Source of the DNA: Candidatus Thalassarchaeaceae archaeon
GTDB lineage: Archaea > Thermoplasmatota > Poseidoniia > Poseidoniales > Thalassarchaeaceae
Direction of reading: 5' to 3'
Assembly: GCA_030747675.1 (NCBI GenBank)
Contig: JASLKH010000099.1
Coordinates: 1-41,019 of the forward strand
DNA: 41,019 bases
The notes under the pieces were generated by a model. It was not told the DNA's origin. It did not search any database and saw only the letters and a list, made by a program, of their open reading frames with translations. Positions 34,630 through 41,019 of this stretch are shown here, one piece after another. Every line of letters begins with the position of its first letter. Positions within the stretch are counted from its first letter, which is position 1. The translations under genes were made by a program, and so were the position numbers.

Positions 34630-36108
34630 ATGGAAAATCAACACGACCCCAGTACTTGCCGCCAAATTTTACGCGATTCGAAGTCAGGTACAGCTCTAGT
34701 TCAATTGTTTGATAGAGCCATGAAAATTGGATCAGGTCCTTACAGGGCAGAAGCACTCTGTGGTATTGCTGGTCGAGAGGATATTGATCAAGAAACCAGA
34801 TTCGAATTAGTTGAAGATATTGCATTGGGATTACTAGAAGAAGATAGAGGTTGGAGATTAGCAGAGTGCATAGGTATTATCGCGAAATCTTCAGCGAAAT
34901 GGCCAAATGGTCAGCCGAAATTATCTCTACTCGATAGTTTGATTTCTCTGACCGGTGGTTTACCTGAAGGAGATGCACGCGTTGATGCTCTGAAATCAAT
35001 TTCAACTAGAGTGCCGTCCTCTAGATTACCAGAACTACTCATGCTGGCAATTGAAAATCGTGGTAAGGAGGCAATTGCAGCAAAACCAGTCATACGAGCA
35101 ATTATTGGAACAGGTGATAGTGCGATGATTTCAAAGGTTGCCGAAACTATGATAGAAGCTGAATCTGATCTTGCTGTTCGACTTCTTTTAATTCTCCACA
35201 ATGGACTTGAAAAGGAAAAAATTACAATTGAGCCAAGGCCTCTTTTAATGTCAATTCCTTTCTTAATAGAGGCCGATTTTGAAACTGTTCGAGCATTGTG
35301 TAACAATACGAATACCGCTGATGATGTCAAGTTGCTCGCTGATGTGCTTGCTGGAGAGAGTGAAGATGCTGTGCGCTATACAACTACTTTGGCAGGGAGA
35401 GCAGATCGGGTTGGAGATCCCATATTGGCGAGAGAATTACTTGAAAATGCAGTGAAGGGGCTTGAAAACCTAGATGGTTCGGTTGCTTCAAAAGTGACCA
35501 AAAATATCGCCAAAGGGTTCGAGTTTTTGGGCGATATTGAAAGGGCTGAGGAATTAAGGCCCAAACGCATGCAACATACAACCTCCACTTCCAAAGATAC
35601 TGTAGTATCGAGGGACATCGGCCACACGATTGCTTTGGTCGACACATACGAGGGGGCTATTGGAATGGCACACATGCGAGCTTTGGCCAGAGCCGCTGGT
35701 GTCGCATTTGGATTCGGACTCAAAATAGCATTAGTTGGGTGGCCCACTCTAGACTTGAAAGATCTATGTGAGAAAGCTGAGAAAGAAACTCGAACTGCAG
35801 GAGGCAACCACCTCCAATCACTGCTTGAAAATGGGCGACTATCTCTTCATTCGGTGGAGGATATTCTTGCTGGTTCATCTGGTCACCCGATAGCAACAAC
35901 TCATCAACCAGCAGGTGGATCTGTGGACCTGCAAGCATTCAGTGCATCAGGGAGATTGTGCATGCTAATGGGCCTTGGACGACAAGGCTTACCGAAACGT
36001 ATCATGAATGGTTGCAACGACCACTTCGAACTGACTGGGATTGGTGCGTCATTGGAAACTGCGGTTGCAATGGGTGCAATAGCACAAAGGCTCTCTCAAT
36101 TGGATTAA
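34630..36108 (+). CDS. Helical-repeat protein fused to a DUF531 / SPOUT-like domain
   Basis: A 492-residue protein. Residues about 10-310 are a series of helix pairs in an HEAT/TPR-like style (e.g. RAEALCGIAGREDIDQETRF and ARVDALKSISTRVPSSRLPE). Residues about 330-492 match my memory of archaeal DUF531: HTIALVDTYEGAIGMAHMRA, VAFGFGLKIALVGWP, and a C-terminal block GLGRQGLPKRIMNGCNDHFE followed by LTGIGASLETAVAMGAIAQRL. The last block resembles the knotted SAM site of SPOUT RNA methyltransferases (GxGLP...C...SLxxAxAxxI). Function is unproven; an RNA methyltransferase or SAM-binding protein is an inference. The end overlaps the convergent proline dehydrogenase gene by 4 bases. Confidence 0.72.
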   Translation: MENQHDPSTCRQILRDSKSGTALVQLFDRAMKIGSGPYRAEALCGIAGREDIDQETRFELVEDIALGLLEEDRGWRLAECIGIIAKSSAKWPNGQPKLSLLDSLISLTGGLPEGDARVDALKSISTRVPSSRLPELLMLAIENRGKEAIAAKPVIRAIIGTGDSAMISKVAETMIEAESDLAVRLLLILHNGLEKEKITIEPRPLLMSIPFLIEADFETVRALCNNTNTADDVKLLADVLAGESEDAVRYTTTLAGRADRVGDPILARELLENAVKGLENLDGSVASKVTKNIAKGFEFLGDIERAEELRPKRMQHTTSTSKDTVVSRDIGHTIALVDTYEGAIGMAHMRALARAAGVAFGFGLKIALVGWPTLDLKDLCEKAEKETRTAGGNHLQSLLENGRLSLHSVEDILAGSSGHPIATTHQPAGGSVDLQAFSASGRLCMLMGLGRQGLPKRIMNGCNDHFELTGIGASLETAVAMGAIAQRLSQLD

Positions 36109-37079
36109 CGACGATTGGTCCACGGCATGAATAGTGATTTTACGACGTGCATTGCCACATCTGGATTTTCATCCAACCGGCGCATACTGTATTCATACCA
36201 TCGTTCTCCATAAGGGACATACACCCGGGTGCGATGACCTTCTTTAGCCAACTTTCTTCGTATATTTCCTCGGACTCCAAGCAACATCTGAAATTCGTAT
36301 CCAGGGCCTTTACCGATTCTATCAGGTGGTGAGTTCTTGCGTGGATCTGGTAAATATGGACCCATTGCATTACGATTTAGGGCAGTTAAAGCATGGTTAA
36401 TCACAGGTAAATCATGGGATGCAATTGCCGCATAACCACCATTTTCAATAATCAAATCAATATGAGAATTCAAGGCATTTACAATCCCCATATACTCGGT
36501 TTCCGCTATATCCTCGGACTCAAGGTAAACTCCCTTGCATATACGGAAATCTGCGAAACCTGATATCTTCTCACAGACATCTTTGATGTCATCAGATGTT
36601 CGAAACAATCGAGATTGAAGAACAGTTCCCACGTTCGTCAATCCCTTCTCATGCATTCTAATTACAATGTCAATAGTTGGAGTTGTTACTCGGAAATCTT
36701 CCATGTCAAGGCGGACAAAAATGTCGTTTTTCGCCGCATTCCTGAGGAGCCTCTCGATATTTTCGTAGGCTTTGGCGGTATCAATTAGTAAACCAAATGC
36801 TGTTGGTTTTATACTCAAATTAGCATCCAAATTATGTTCAACAATTGCTGCTAACACACGGTCATATTCATCAATGAAAAATTGGGCTTCTTCCAAATTA
36901 GATATTTCTTCACCCAGTACATCAACAGTGAAACATGCACCTTCTGAAGATAGTTTTTTCATCACCTTAACAGCACTTTGAAGATCTTTTCCTGCAACAT
37001 AACGACGGGCGACCCCCCCAACTAGAAATCGGGGCATTCGCTTGGTAATCCCAACGATAAAGCGTCCAAACAAACCCAT
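36105..37079 (-). CDS. Proline dehydrogenase
   Basis: A 324-residue flavoenzyme that oxidises proline to pyrroline-5-carboxylate. The TIM-barrel strands appear in order: CFTVDVLGEEISN, LSIKPTAFGL (with the lysine that precedes strand 2), FVRLDMEDFRVTTPTI, TVLQSRLFRTSDD, FRICKGVYLES, YAAIASHDLPVINHAL and FQMLLGVRGNIRRKL. The C-terminal YVPYGERWYEYSMRRLDENP is the substrate-binding Yxxx..RRLxExP motif. It is monofunctional, without the P5C dehydrogenase domain of long PutA. GGAG lies 4 bases before the ATG, next to an inverted repeat. It indicates use of proline as carbon and energy source. Confidence 0.95.
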   Translation of the reverse strand: MGLFGRFIVGITKRMPRFLVGGVARRYVAGKDLQSAVKVMKKLSSEGACFTVDVLGEEISNLEEAQFFIDEYDRVLAAIVEHNLDANLSIKPTAFGLLIDTAKAYENIERLLRNAAKNDIFVRLDMEDFRVTTPTIDIVIRMHEKGLTNVGTVLQSRLFRTSDDIKDVCEKISGFADFRICKGVYLESEDIAETEYMGIVNALNSHIDLIIENGGYAAIASHDLPVINHALTALNRNAMGPYLPDPRKNSPPDRIGKGPGYEFQMLLGVRGNIRRKLAKEGHRTRVYVPYGERWYEYSMRRLDENPDVAMHVVKSLFMPWTNRR

Positions 37080-37087
37080 CCAACTCC

Positions 37088-37111
37088 CCCAGTGTATGCC
37101 AATTCACTGGG
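37088..37111. promoter_or_regulatory. Inverted repeat before proline dehydrogenase
   Basis: CCCAGTG and CACTGGG, perfect 7-base arms with a 10-base spacer, end 8 bases before the ATG at 37079. The ribosome site GGAG lies between the repeat and the start. No clear TATA upstream. Confidence 0.5.
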
Positions 37112-37128
37112 CGCTCTTTGACAATTGC

Positions 37129-38076
37129 TCAAGCAGCCTCAGTATTGTTATGGCCAAAAATACTCCACTGATTGCAATTGTCTAGAACAAGTAAACCATG
37201 CTCAGAATGGTCCATGATATGAATTCCAATATTTGGACGTGGATGTGCCTGCAGAGATGTGCTTGTCCAGATTAAATCTTCTCTCCAACCTGTTATTACC
37301 CATTCTGAATCAATTTTTTTGGCATCTTTGATTGGGCCATTGGTACATTCTATTTCTAAATCATTGGTTTCTGAATTCCACTTCGCGATTCTTTGGTGAC
37401 TTAAACCAATAATCCATTCATCGGAATCGTTCCAAACGGATTCCAATTTCGCACCGAAATTGATTACCCCTTTTCGAATTATCTCACCGTCATCTGCATT
37501 GATTTCCGCCCAACCGCCGCCAAGTGAAAACGCCCAGATCGACCCATTCGATGAAATTAAATCGGCAATAACATCGCCATCAGGTATCCTTTCAACTCCA
37601 CTCCAAGTGATATGCTTTCGTCGCCAAATTTCTATTGAATTAATGTCGACTCTGTAGAAACCACGATTGTATGTGCAAAAAACCAAACTGCCATTGTGTT
37701 CACACATTGCCAACGGTTCTGCAGAAAGAACATGCGACCAGATAGCGCCCTCCACCTGATGTGAATCAAGTCTATTGTTGTCTGATGCTTCACGTAATGA
37801 AATTAGGTCTGGGCCATTGGCCAATGGTTCTCTAATGTCAAGTACCGCCATTCTTGCAATACCAATCTCACGTTCGATCCAAGTGGCAGCAAGGAAATTT
37901 TCACCGAGCAATGCTACCTTAGATATCTCGCCCGAAAAAGGGTGCTTGGGGGCATCGATTTCAATCAATCGATTAGGATGTAAAAATGCAATCCCTCCAT
38001 CAGTTCCGATGATTACAACACGATCAACAGTTGTTAAAACATGTCGAGGAGGAATTGACGTTATTGGCAGTTCCAT
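37129..38076 (-). CDS. Beta-propeller-like protein of unknown function
   Basis: About 315 residues from MELPITSIPPRHVLTT. The sequence is a series of short strand repeats with a WD/PQQ-like rhythm, such as VVIIGTDGGIAFLHPNRLIE, LVFCTYNRGFYRVDINSIE, IWAFSLGGGWAEINADDGE and WIIGLSHQRIAKWNSETNDL. No signal peptide is seen, so it is probably cytoplasmic. The longer frame (to 38202) would overlap the divergent dtdA region and adds sequence without propeller character. An inverted repeat ends 8 bases before the ATG at 38076. It precedes proline dehydrogenase by 49 bases and may share its transcript. Confidence 0.65.
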   Translation of the reverse strand: MELPITSIPPRHVLTTVDRVVIIGTDGGIAFLHPNRLIEIDAPKHPFSGEISKVALLGENFLAATWIEREIGIARMAVLDIREPLANGPDLISLREASDNNRLDSHQVEGAIWSHVLSAEPLAMCEHNGSLVFCTYNRGFYRVDINSIEIWRRKHITWSGVERIPDGDVIADLISSNGSIWAFSLGGGWAEINADDGEIIRKGVINFGAKLESVWNDSDEWIIGLSHQRIAKWNSETNDLEIECTNGPIKDAKKIDSEWVITGWREDLIWTSTSLQAHPRPNIGIHIMDHSEHGLLVLDNCNQWSIFGHNNTEAA

Positions 38077-38084
38077 TGTAGCCC

Positions 38085-38104
38085 CAATACATCGGCAGGT
38101 ATTG
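38085..38104. promoter_or_regulatory. Inverted repeat between the propeller-like gene and dtdA
   Basis: CAATAC and GTATTG, perfect 6-base arms with an 8-base spacer, ending 8 bases before the minus-strand ATG at 38076. It is AT-richer than the other inverted repeats here. Confidence 0.4.
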
Positions 38105-38162
38105 ACCCACATGAAGGGATGGGCCGCCAAGACTGAAATCAATGCGGGACTTCGGAGCACCA

Positions 38163-39161
38163 ATGGCCACGTTACTAATCGTCTCAGAACCGGATATTGC
38201 ATCTCGGATTCAAGGTGAGGCGCTACTCAATCGAGGTGGTTGGAACACAATAGCAGACATCGAAGGAGGCGGGGTTTGGGTACATGAGAATGCAGATGTA
38301 TATTTGTGGTGGTTCCCTAACAAAGTGTTGCATGAAGATAACCTTGATTTGCGCTTTTCTGAGTCAACAAGTGTACCACTCCATGAAGTTATATTTTTGA
38401 CTCGACATTATGCTGCTTCGGGCCGGCCATCCCTCACACTTCACGTCATTGGTGTACCTGGGGAATTACCGCATGGAGAACATGCAGAGTTCGGGGGTTT
38501 GAAGGGTTCCGTAGTATTGCCCAACCCACGATTTGCTGCATGGTATCGCCTAATGTGTAATTCTGCAATTAAATATGCCCTCGTTCCTGAGTTTGAGCTT
38601 ACTATTGAAACAACACATCATGGCCCTGTTCTTTCAACTCCAACAATGTTTGTTGAAATAGGTTCATCTGAGAGTCACTGGGGTAGAAAAGATGCTGCTG
38701 AAGCATGGGCTGATGTCATCACTATTGGCCTACAACTGGATGGGATTGAGCGCGAGGACTCTGTCACTGGGAATTGGTGGGGGATTTCTGATGATGAAAA
38801 GAGCCAACAAAAGGTGATGATTGGTGTTGGTGGGGGCCACTATGCGCCACGCCATACTGATGTTTTACGGAAAACAGACTGCTGGGCTGGACACCAACTG
38901 GCAAATTATGCCCTAAATATGGAAAAACCTGATTCTCCAGATTGGGACCCCAAAATAGGTGAGTTACCACTTGGTGCTTGGAATCATGCTATCCGAATTG
39001 CCGTATCTAGTACATCCCAAGTATACGATGGTGCAAATATCATGGTGCACCTAGATCGAAAATCGTTCAAAGGTTGGCAGCGGCAAGCAATTAGGCGCTT
39101 ACTCGAAGAACTCAACATAGACATTAGTCGAACCAAGGGGTTCGAAATTCAAGGCCGATAG
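38163..39161 (+). CDS. dtdA: D-aminoacyl-tRNA deacylase (DtdA/GEK1 family)
   Basis: About 332 residues. DtdA hydrolyses D-amino acids from mischarged tRNA, the archaeal and plant counterpart of bacterial Dtd. Motifs seen: VIFLTRHYAASGRPSLTLH, IETTHHGPVLSTPTMFVEIG, SSESHWGRKDAAEAWADV and VGGGHYAPRHTDV near residue 230. The start MATLLIVSEPDIAS at 38163 is preferred to the frame opening at 38142. It converges on rps27ae, and their stop codons abut with no base between (39161/39162). Confidence 0.92.
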   Translation: MATLLIVSEPDIASRIQGEALLNRGGWNTIADIEGGGVWVHENADVYLWWFPNKVLHEDNLDLRFSESTSVPLHEVIFLTRHYAASGRPSLTLHVIGVPGELPHGEHAEFGGLKGSVVLPNPRFAAWYRLMCNSAIKYALVPEFELTIETTHHGPVLSTPTMFVEIGSSESHWGRKDAAEAWADVITIGLQLDGIEREDSVTGNWWGISDDEKSQQKVMIGVGGGHYAPRHTDVLRKTDCWAGHQLANYALNMEKPDSPDWDPKIGELPLGAWNHAIRIAVSSTSQVYDGANIMVHLDRKSFKGWQRQAIRRLLEELNIDISRTKGFEIQGR

Positions 39162-39329
39162 TTAAGCCGATTCACTGTGACCGCAACGACCACAGGTCTT
39201 GCGGTCAGAGTGGACACCAAGGAATACACCTGGGCCACATTTCGGGCAGAATTCCTGCTTTCGAACAAGTTTCCCATCTTCAATAGAATACTTCGACCAC
39301 TTTGCGGAAGAATTCGGACTGTCACCCAT
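39162..39329 (-). CDS. rps27ae: Ribosomal protein eS31 (S27ae)
   Basis: A 55-residue zinc protein of the small ribosomal subunit. Translation reads [20 protein letters not shown] and then [36 protein letters not shown] and CGRCG form the zinc site. Its ATG overlaps the eS24 stop in TGATG, with GGAGGTGAAG upstream. As usual in archaea it lacks the ubiquitin fusion seen in eukaryotes. Last gene of the rpoE1 cluster. Confidence 0.95.
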   Translation of the reverse strand: MGDSPNSSAKWSKYSIEDGKLVRKQEFCPKCGPGVFLGVHSDRKTCGRCGHSESA

Positions 39330-39700
39330 CATTCTTCACCTCCAGCAATTTCTGCTTCTTCTGCAGCATCGGCAGTTGGTGTATCTTCTTCAGGAGAAGG
39401 ATCTGCTGTTGCAGCATTTGCTTCGACAGATACGGAATGGCGTTCAAGAATATATTTTGGCTCCTTTTCTAAGTCTTCGCGATTGTCATAAACAAAAGCA
39501 TTACCACTAGTTAAAGGCTGTCCGTATCGAGTGCTAACTGATTTTACGACAATCCTATCTTTGGTCGCACCAGGTTCGATTTTCGCTACAGCCTCTATGA
39601 TTTGTGCTCGAGTAGGTGTTGCATTTCCCACGTGTCTCCAAGTCCAAGACAATTCAACACGATTGAGAATTGGGTTTTCTTTGCGGTCAGTAATCTCCAT
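39329..39700 (-). CDS. rps24e: Ribosomal protein eS24
   Basis: A 123-residue small-subunit protein. It starts [20 protein letters not shown], and contains [20 protein letters not shown] and [20 protein letters not shown], all diagnostic for eS24. The C-terminus has an acidic Ala/Glu tail of about 30 residues ([19 protein letters not shown]), longer than in many archaea. It follows spt4 by 12 bases; AGGAGG lies before the ATG. Confidence 0.96.
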   Translation of the reverse strand: MEITDRKENPILNRVELSWTWRHVGNATPTRAQIIEAVAKIEPGATKDRIVVKSVSTRYGQPLTSGNAFVYDNREDLEKEPKYILERHSVSVEANAATADPSPEEDTPTADAAEEAEIAGGEE

Positions 39701-39712
39701 TTTTAGTCCTCC

Positions 39713-39922
39713 TTAGCGAATATTCACCTTCAATGCGTAATTTCCAGGAACTGTAATCCCCAAACGTTGTGCAACTTCGCTACGCTTTGGGTTTAGAATA
39801 ATTGTGAACCCCTGCCAGTCGATAGAAACTGGAGCGGTTGGGCATCGAGTACATTGAACTGGATCTTCGGCTCCATCGAGAATCATACGGCATTCTCCAC
39901 ATGCAAATGGTTTCTTTACCAT
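39713..39922 (-). CDS. spt4: Transcription elongation factor Spt4 (RpoE2)
   Basis: A 69-residue protein starting MVKKPFACGECRMILDG. CGEC and CTRCPTAP form the zinc site, and GFTIILNPKRSEVAQRLGIT is the Spt5-contacting sheet. Spt4 pairs with Spt5/NusG to increase RNA polymerase processivity. The longer frame (to 39961) adds residues in the rpoE1 gene and is rejected. One base separates the rpoE1 stop from this ATG. Confidence 0.95.
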   Translation of the reverse strand: MVKKPFACGECRMILDGAEDPVQCTRCPTAPVSIDWQGFTIILNPKRSEVAQRLGITVPGNYALKVNIR

Positions 39923-39923
39923 C

Positions 39924-40475
39924 TTAATCGCGCTCCTCATCCAACCAATCGTGTGCTCCAAGTGACGGTTGCTTGCAAGTAAGCCCTATTTTGCTGGAAC
40001 GGGGATCGTGTGGGTTCAACGAAAGTGAGACGATTCGGGCACGTACTGGAGTTCCTTCGCCCAAACGCTTGCCTGATTGTTTACCCTCTATTTGGCGTTG
40101 GCCAATGTTAATGTCAATTTGCTCATCCAAAATTTGACTCTTGTGAAGAAGAGCCTCCATTGGACCAATTCGAACGAATGCTCCGAATTCATGAATTTCG
40201 CTAACTGCACCGTCAACAATTTCGTTACTTTCCATGTTGAATAGTAGCGCTTTGAAACTCACTTTCTGGTAAATTGCACCATCTCCATGAATAATTCGGC
40301 CGCGGCCTTGGAGCTCATGATCGAAGGTCAAAAGAATGTAATTTCCATCATCATCAAATCGACCCTCGAAGGCGTCATGCGCTAAACGGTCGACGTGTTC
40401 TGAAAGAGATTTTCCTTTTTTGATATATTCCGCTGGAATACGGATTGTGTCGTTTATTTGCTTGAGACTATACAT
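39924..40475 (-). CDS. rpoE1: DNA-directed RNA polymerase subunit RpoE1 (Rpo7)
   Basis: A 183-residue stalk subunit of archaeal RNA polymerase, partner of RpoF. It starts MYSLKQINDTIRIPAEYIKK, with the N-terminal RNP-like domain, then an S1/OB domain (GAVSEIHEFGAFVRIGPMEA, LLHKSQI, RARIVSLSLN and SSKIGLTCKQPSLG). The frame remains open 51 codons upstream to 40628, but that part has no similarity to RpoE and lies in a GC-rich structured leader, so the family start at 40475 is used. First gene of the operon with spt4, rps24e and rps27ae. Confidence 0.96.
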   Translation of the reverse strand: MYSLKQINDTIRIPAEYIKKGKSLSEHVDRLAHDAFEGRFDDDGNYILLTFDHELQGRGRIIHGDGAIYQKVSFKALLFNMESNEIVDGAVSEIHEFGAFVRIGPMEALLHKSQILDEQIDINIGQRQIEGKQSGKRLGEGTPVRARIVSLSLNPHDPRSSKIGLTCKQPSLGAHDWLDEERD

Positions 40476-40650
40476 CGCCTGCTTCCCCCTTAGATTCTCT
40501 CCAAAGAATGCGGCATCCAAGACGGAAGGCCCGCAAGCCCCCCGTCCCTCATCGGCTGCCGCCTCCAGAGGAGAGGTCGTCCAAGACGACTTGGCGACCG
40601 AAGACCCCTCTATGAACGCTTCGCCCAAGAGGAGATTCGGAAAGTATCGT
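40476..40650 (-). ncRNA. Candidate structured leader RNA (or small RNA) upstream of rpoE1
   Basis: About 170 bases, clearly richer in G and C than the surrounding genes (76 of 120 in 40501-40620). Two stable stem-loops can be drawn on either strand. The first is GACGG..GGC (40521-40530) with GCC..CCGTC (40537-40546). The second is AGAGG (40567-40571) with CCTCT (40607-40611), enclosing GGTCG-CCAAG paired with CTTGG-CGACC (40575-40599, one bulge). A TATA-like CCTTTATGG (minus strand, about 40671-40678) predicts a transcript beginning near 40645. It does not match tRNA, 5S, SRP or RNase P landmarks that I know. Whether it is a cis leader or a separate RNA is open. Confidence 0.45.
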
Positions 40651-40653
40651 TCT

Positions 40654-40670
40654 GGGTCACTATGTGACCC
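40654..40670. promoter_or_regulatory. 17-bp perfect inverted repeat at the rpoE1 promoter
   Basis: GGGTCAC-TAT-GTGACCC lies immediately downstream of the minus-strand TATA-like TTTATG (about 40671-40676), between TATA and the predicted start of the rpoE1 transcript. On the plus strand it lies 46 bases before the ATG of the PQQ-like gene. An operator shared by both directions is an inference. Confidence 0.6.
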
Positions 40671-40716
40671 ATAAAGGTCCCTATCACACGAATGTTCAAG
40701 AGGTGTTCAGGAAGCA

Positions 40717-41019
40717 ATGATACTGATGGCGAGCGGAGCCCTTCTAGCGAAGCGATTACCATTGGCCATCCTGAGTATAATCATTCTTTTATTTGGACAA
40801 TCAATTTCACCCTTAATATTGAACGATTTAGGGGGCGATTCGGAGACTCAGTCTCGTGAAGAAACAGTCTGGATTGATGGTGGTCAAGCATGGCCACAAT
40901 TCGGCCAAAACCCAAACCGTCATTCGATAACCCCCCCAAATGCACCTTCTGATCAAGTGTCAACTGGCGAATATGTCAGCATCACCGACCCTGTTCTAAA
41001 TTGGAATCACTACCCAGAC
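40717..41019 (+). CDS. Secreted PQQ-like beta-propeller protein, N-terminal part (cut by window edge)
   Basis: 101 codons are visible and the frame runs off the right edge. A signal peptide or anchor (KRLPLAILSIIILLFGQSIS, about 13-32) is followed by an acidic linker and VWIDGGQAWPQFGQNPNRHS, the 'W.qFg.d..r' opening of PQQ-like/quinoprotein propeller domains. The ATG at 40717 follows a purine-rich AGGAAGC; an ATG three codons later is an alternative. Divergent from rpoE1. Exported location is clear; enzyme or structural role cannot be judged from this part. Confidence 0.7.
   Translation, partial: MILMASGALLAKRLPLAILSIIILLFGQSISPLILNDLGGDSETQSREETVWIDGGQAWPQFGQNPNRHSITPPNAPSDQVSTGEYVSITDPVLNWNHYPD

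Noticed and set aside
38077..38202. Longer N-terminus of the propeller-like protein (starts at 38202 or 38112)
   Set aside because: It would overlap the dtdA start region and the added sequence lacks the strand pattern of the rest.
40501..40620. Known structured RNA (5S rRNA, SRP RNA, RNase P RNA)
   Set aside because: None of the conserved landmark sequences of these RNAs could be found on either strand, so only a generic candidate is reported.
40476..40628. 51-residue N-terminal extension of RpoE1
   Set aside because: RpoE1 proteins start at the MYSLKQINDTIRIP position; the extension is low-complexity and lies over stem-loops, so it is treated as leader.
1..41019. CRISPR array, IS element, prophage or integron
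   Set aside because: No regularly spaced repeats, transposase, integrase or phage structural genes were seen; gene content and coding style are uniform throughout.

Overview
The window looks like a chromosome segment of a marine planktonic euryarchaeon, most likely Marine Group II (Candidatus Poseidoniales). This placement is an inference from gene content. The information-processing genes are archaeal in type: RNA polymerase subunit RpoE1, Spt4, ribosomal proteins eS24 and eS31, RtcB RNA ligase, archaeal-type alanyl-tRNA synthetase, DtdA and an HVO_0476-type zinc-finger protein. They sit beside bacterial-like metabolic genes (split proton-translocating transhydrogenase, malate dehydrogenase, proline dehydrogenase, a SufS-like enzyme) and many secreted or lipid-anchored proteins. 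Coding density is very high, no gap exceeds 300 bases, and no IS element, CRISPR array or phage gene was seen.

Layout. 1-5709 (minus): a truncated M6-like metalloprotease, a TatC-like membrane protein fused to a cysteine-rich domain, a Reeler/choice-of-anchor-like membrane protein with a CxCH motif, and the three-gene transhydrogenase operon pntA1-pntA2-pntB. 5797-9063: CPBP protease (minus), then malate dehydrogenase, a NUDIX hydrolase and a DRAM/Frag1-like six-helix protein (plus). 8992-15244: an envelope locus with a cupredoxin-like anchored protein (minus) divergent from an LVIVD beta-propeller, two tandem M28 peptidase lipoproteins and a Sco-like copper chaperone. 15384-16072: a methionine-rich four-helix membrane protein with its own intrinsic-type terminator. 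16081-21010: alaS divergent from rtcB, followed by a zinc-ribbon membrane protein. 21015-28384: a small coiled-coil protein and a giant secreted protein of about 2,345 residues with cytoplasmic EF-hands and a SAP domain. 28470-28740: tRNA-Thr(GGU) and tRNA-Ser(GGA). 28795-33070: two membrane proteins, a cysteine desulfurase-like enzyme and a membrane-anchored subtilase. 33061-39161: a methyltransferase, the HVO_0476-type protein, a helical-repeat/DUF531 fusion, proline dehydrogenase, a propeller-like protein and DtdA. 39162-40475 (minus): the conserved archaeal run rpoE1-spt4-rps24e-rps27ae. 40717-end: the start of a PQQ-like secreted protein.

Functionally, the pnt operon, malate dehydrogenase and proline dehydrogenase fit an aerobic, amino-acid-using heterotroph that balances NADH and NADPH with the proton gradient. 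The tandem M28 peptidases, the M6 protease and the subtilase fit protein degradation at the cell surface. Sco points to a copper-dependent terminal oxidase.

The most unusual signal is non-coding. Many genes have a short-spaced, mostly GC-rich inverted repeat, usually 7-bp arms around a 3-base centre, just upstream of the start codon. The sequence differs at each gene. Other points worth a second look are the TatC/HdrA-N-like fusion, a structured GC-rich leader before rpoE1, a prokaryotic DRAM-like protein, a helical-repeat/SPOUT-like fusion and an AlaRS that has lost most of its N-terminal zinc cysteines.
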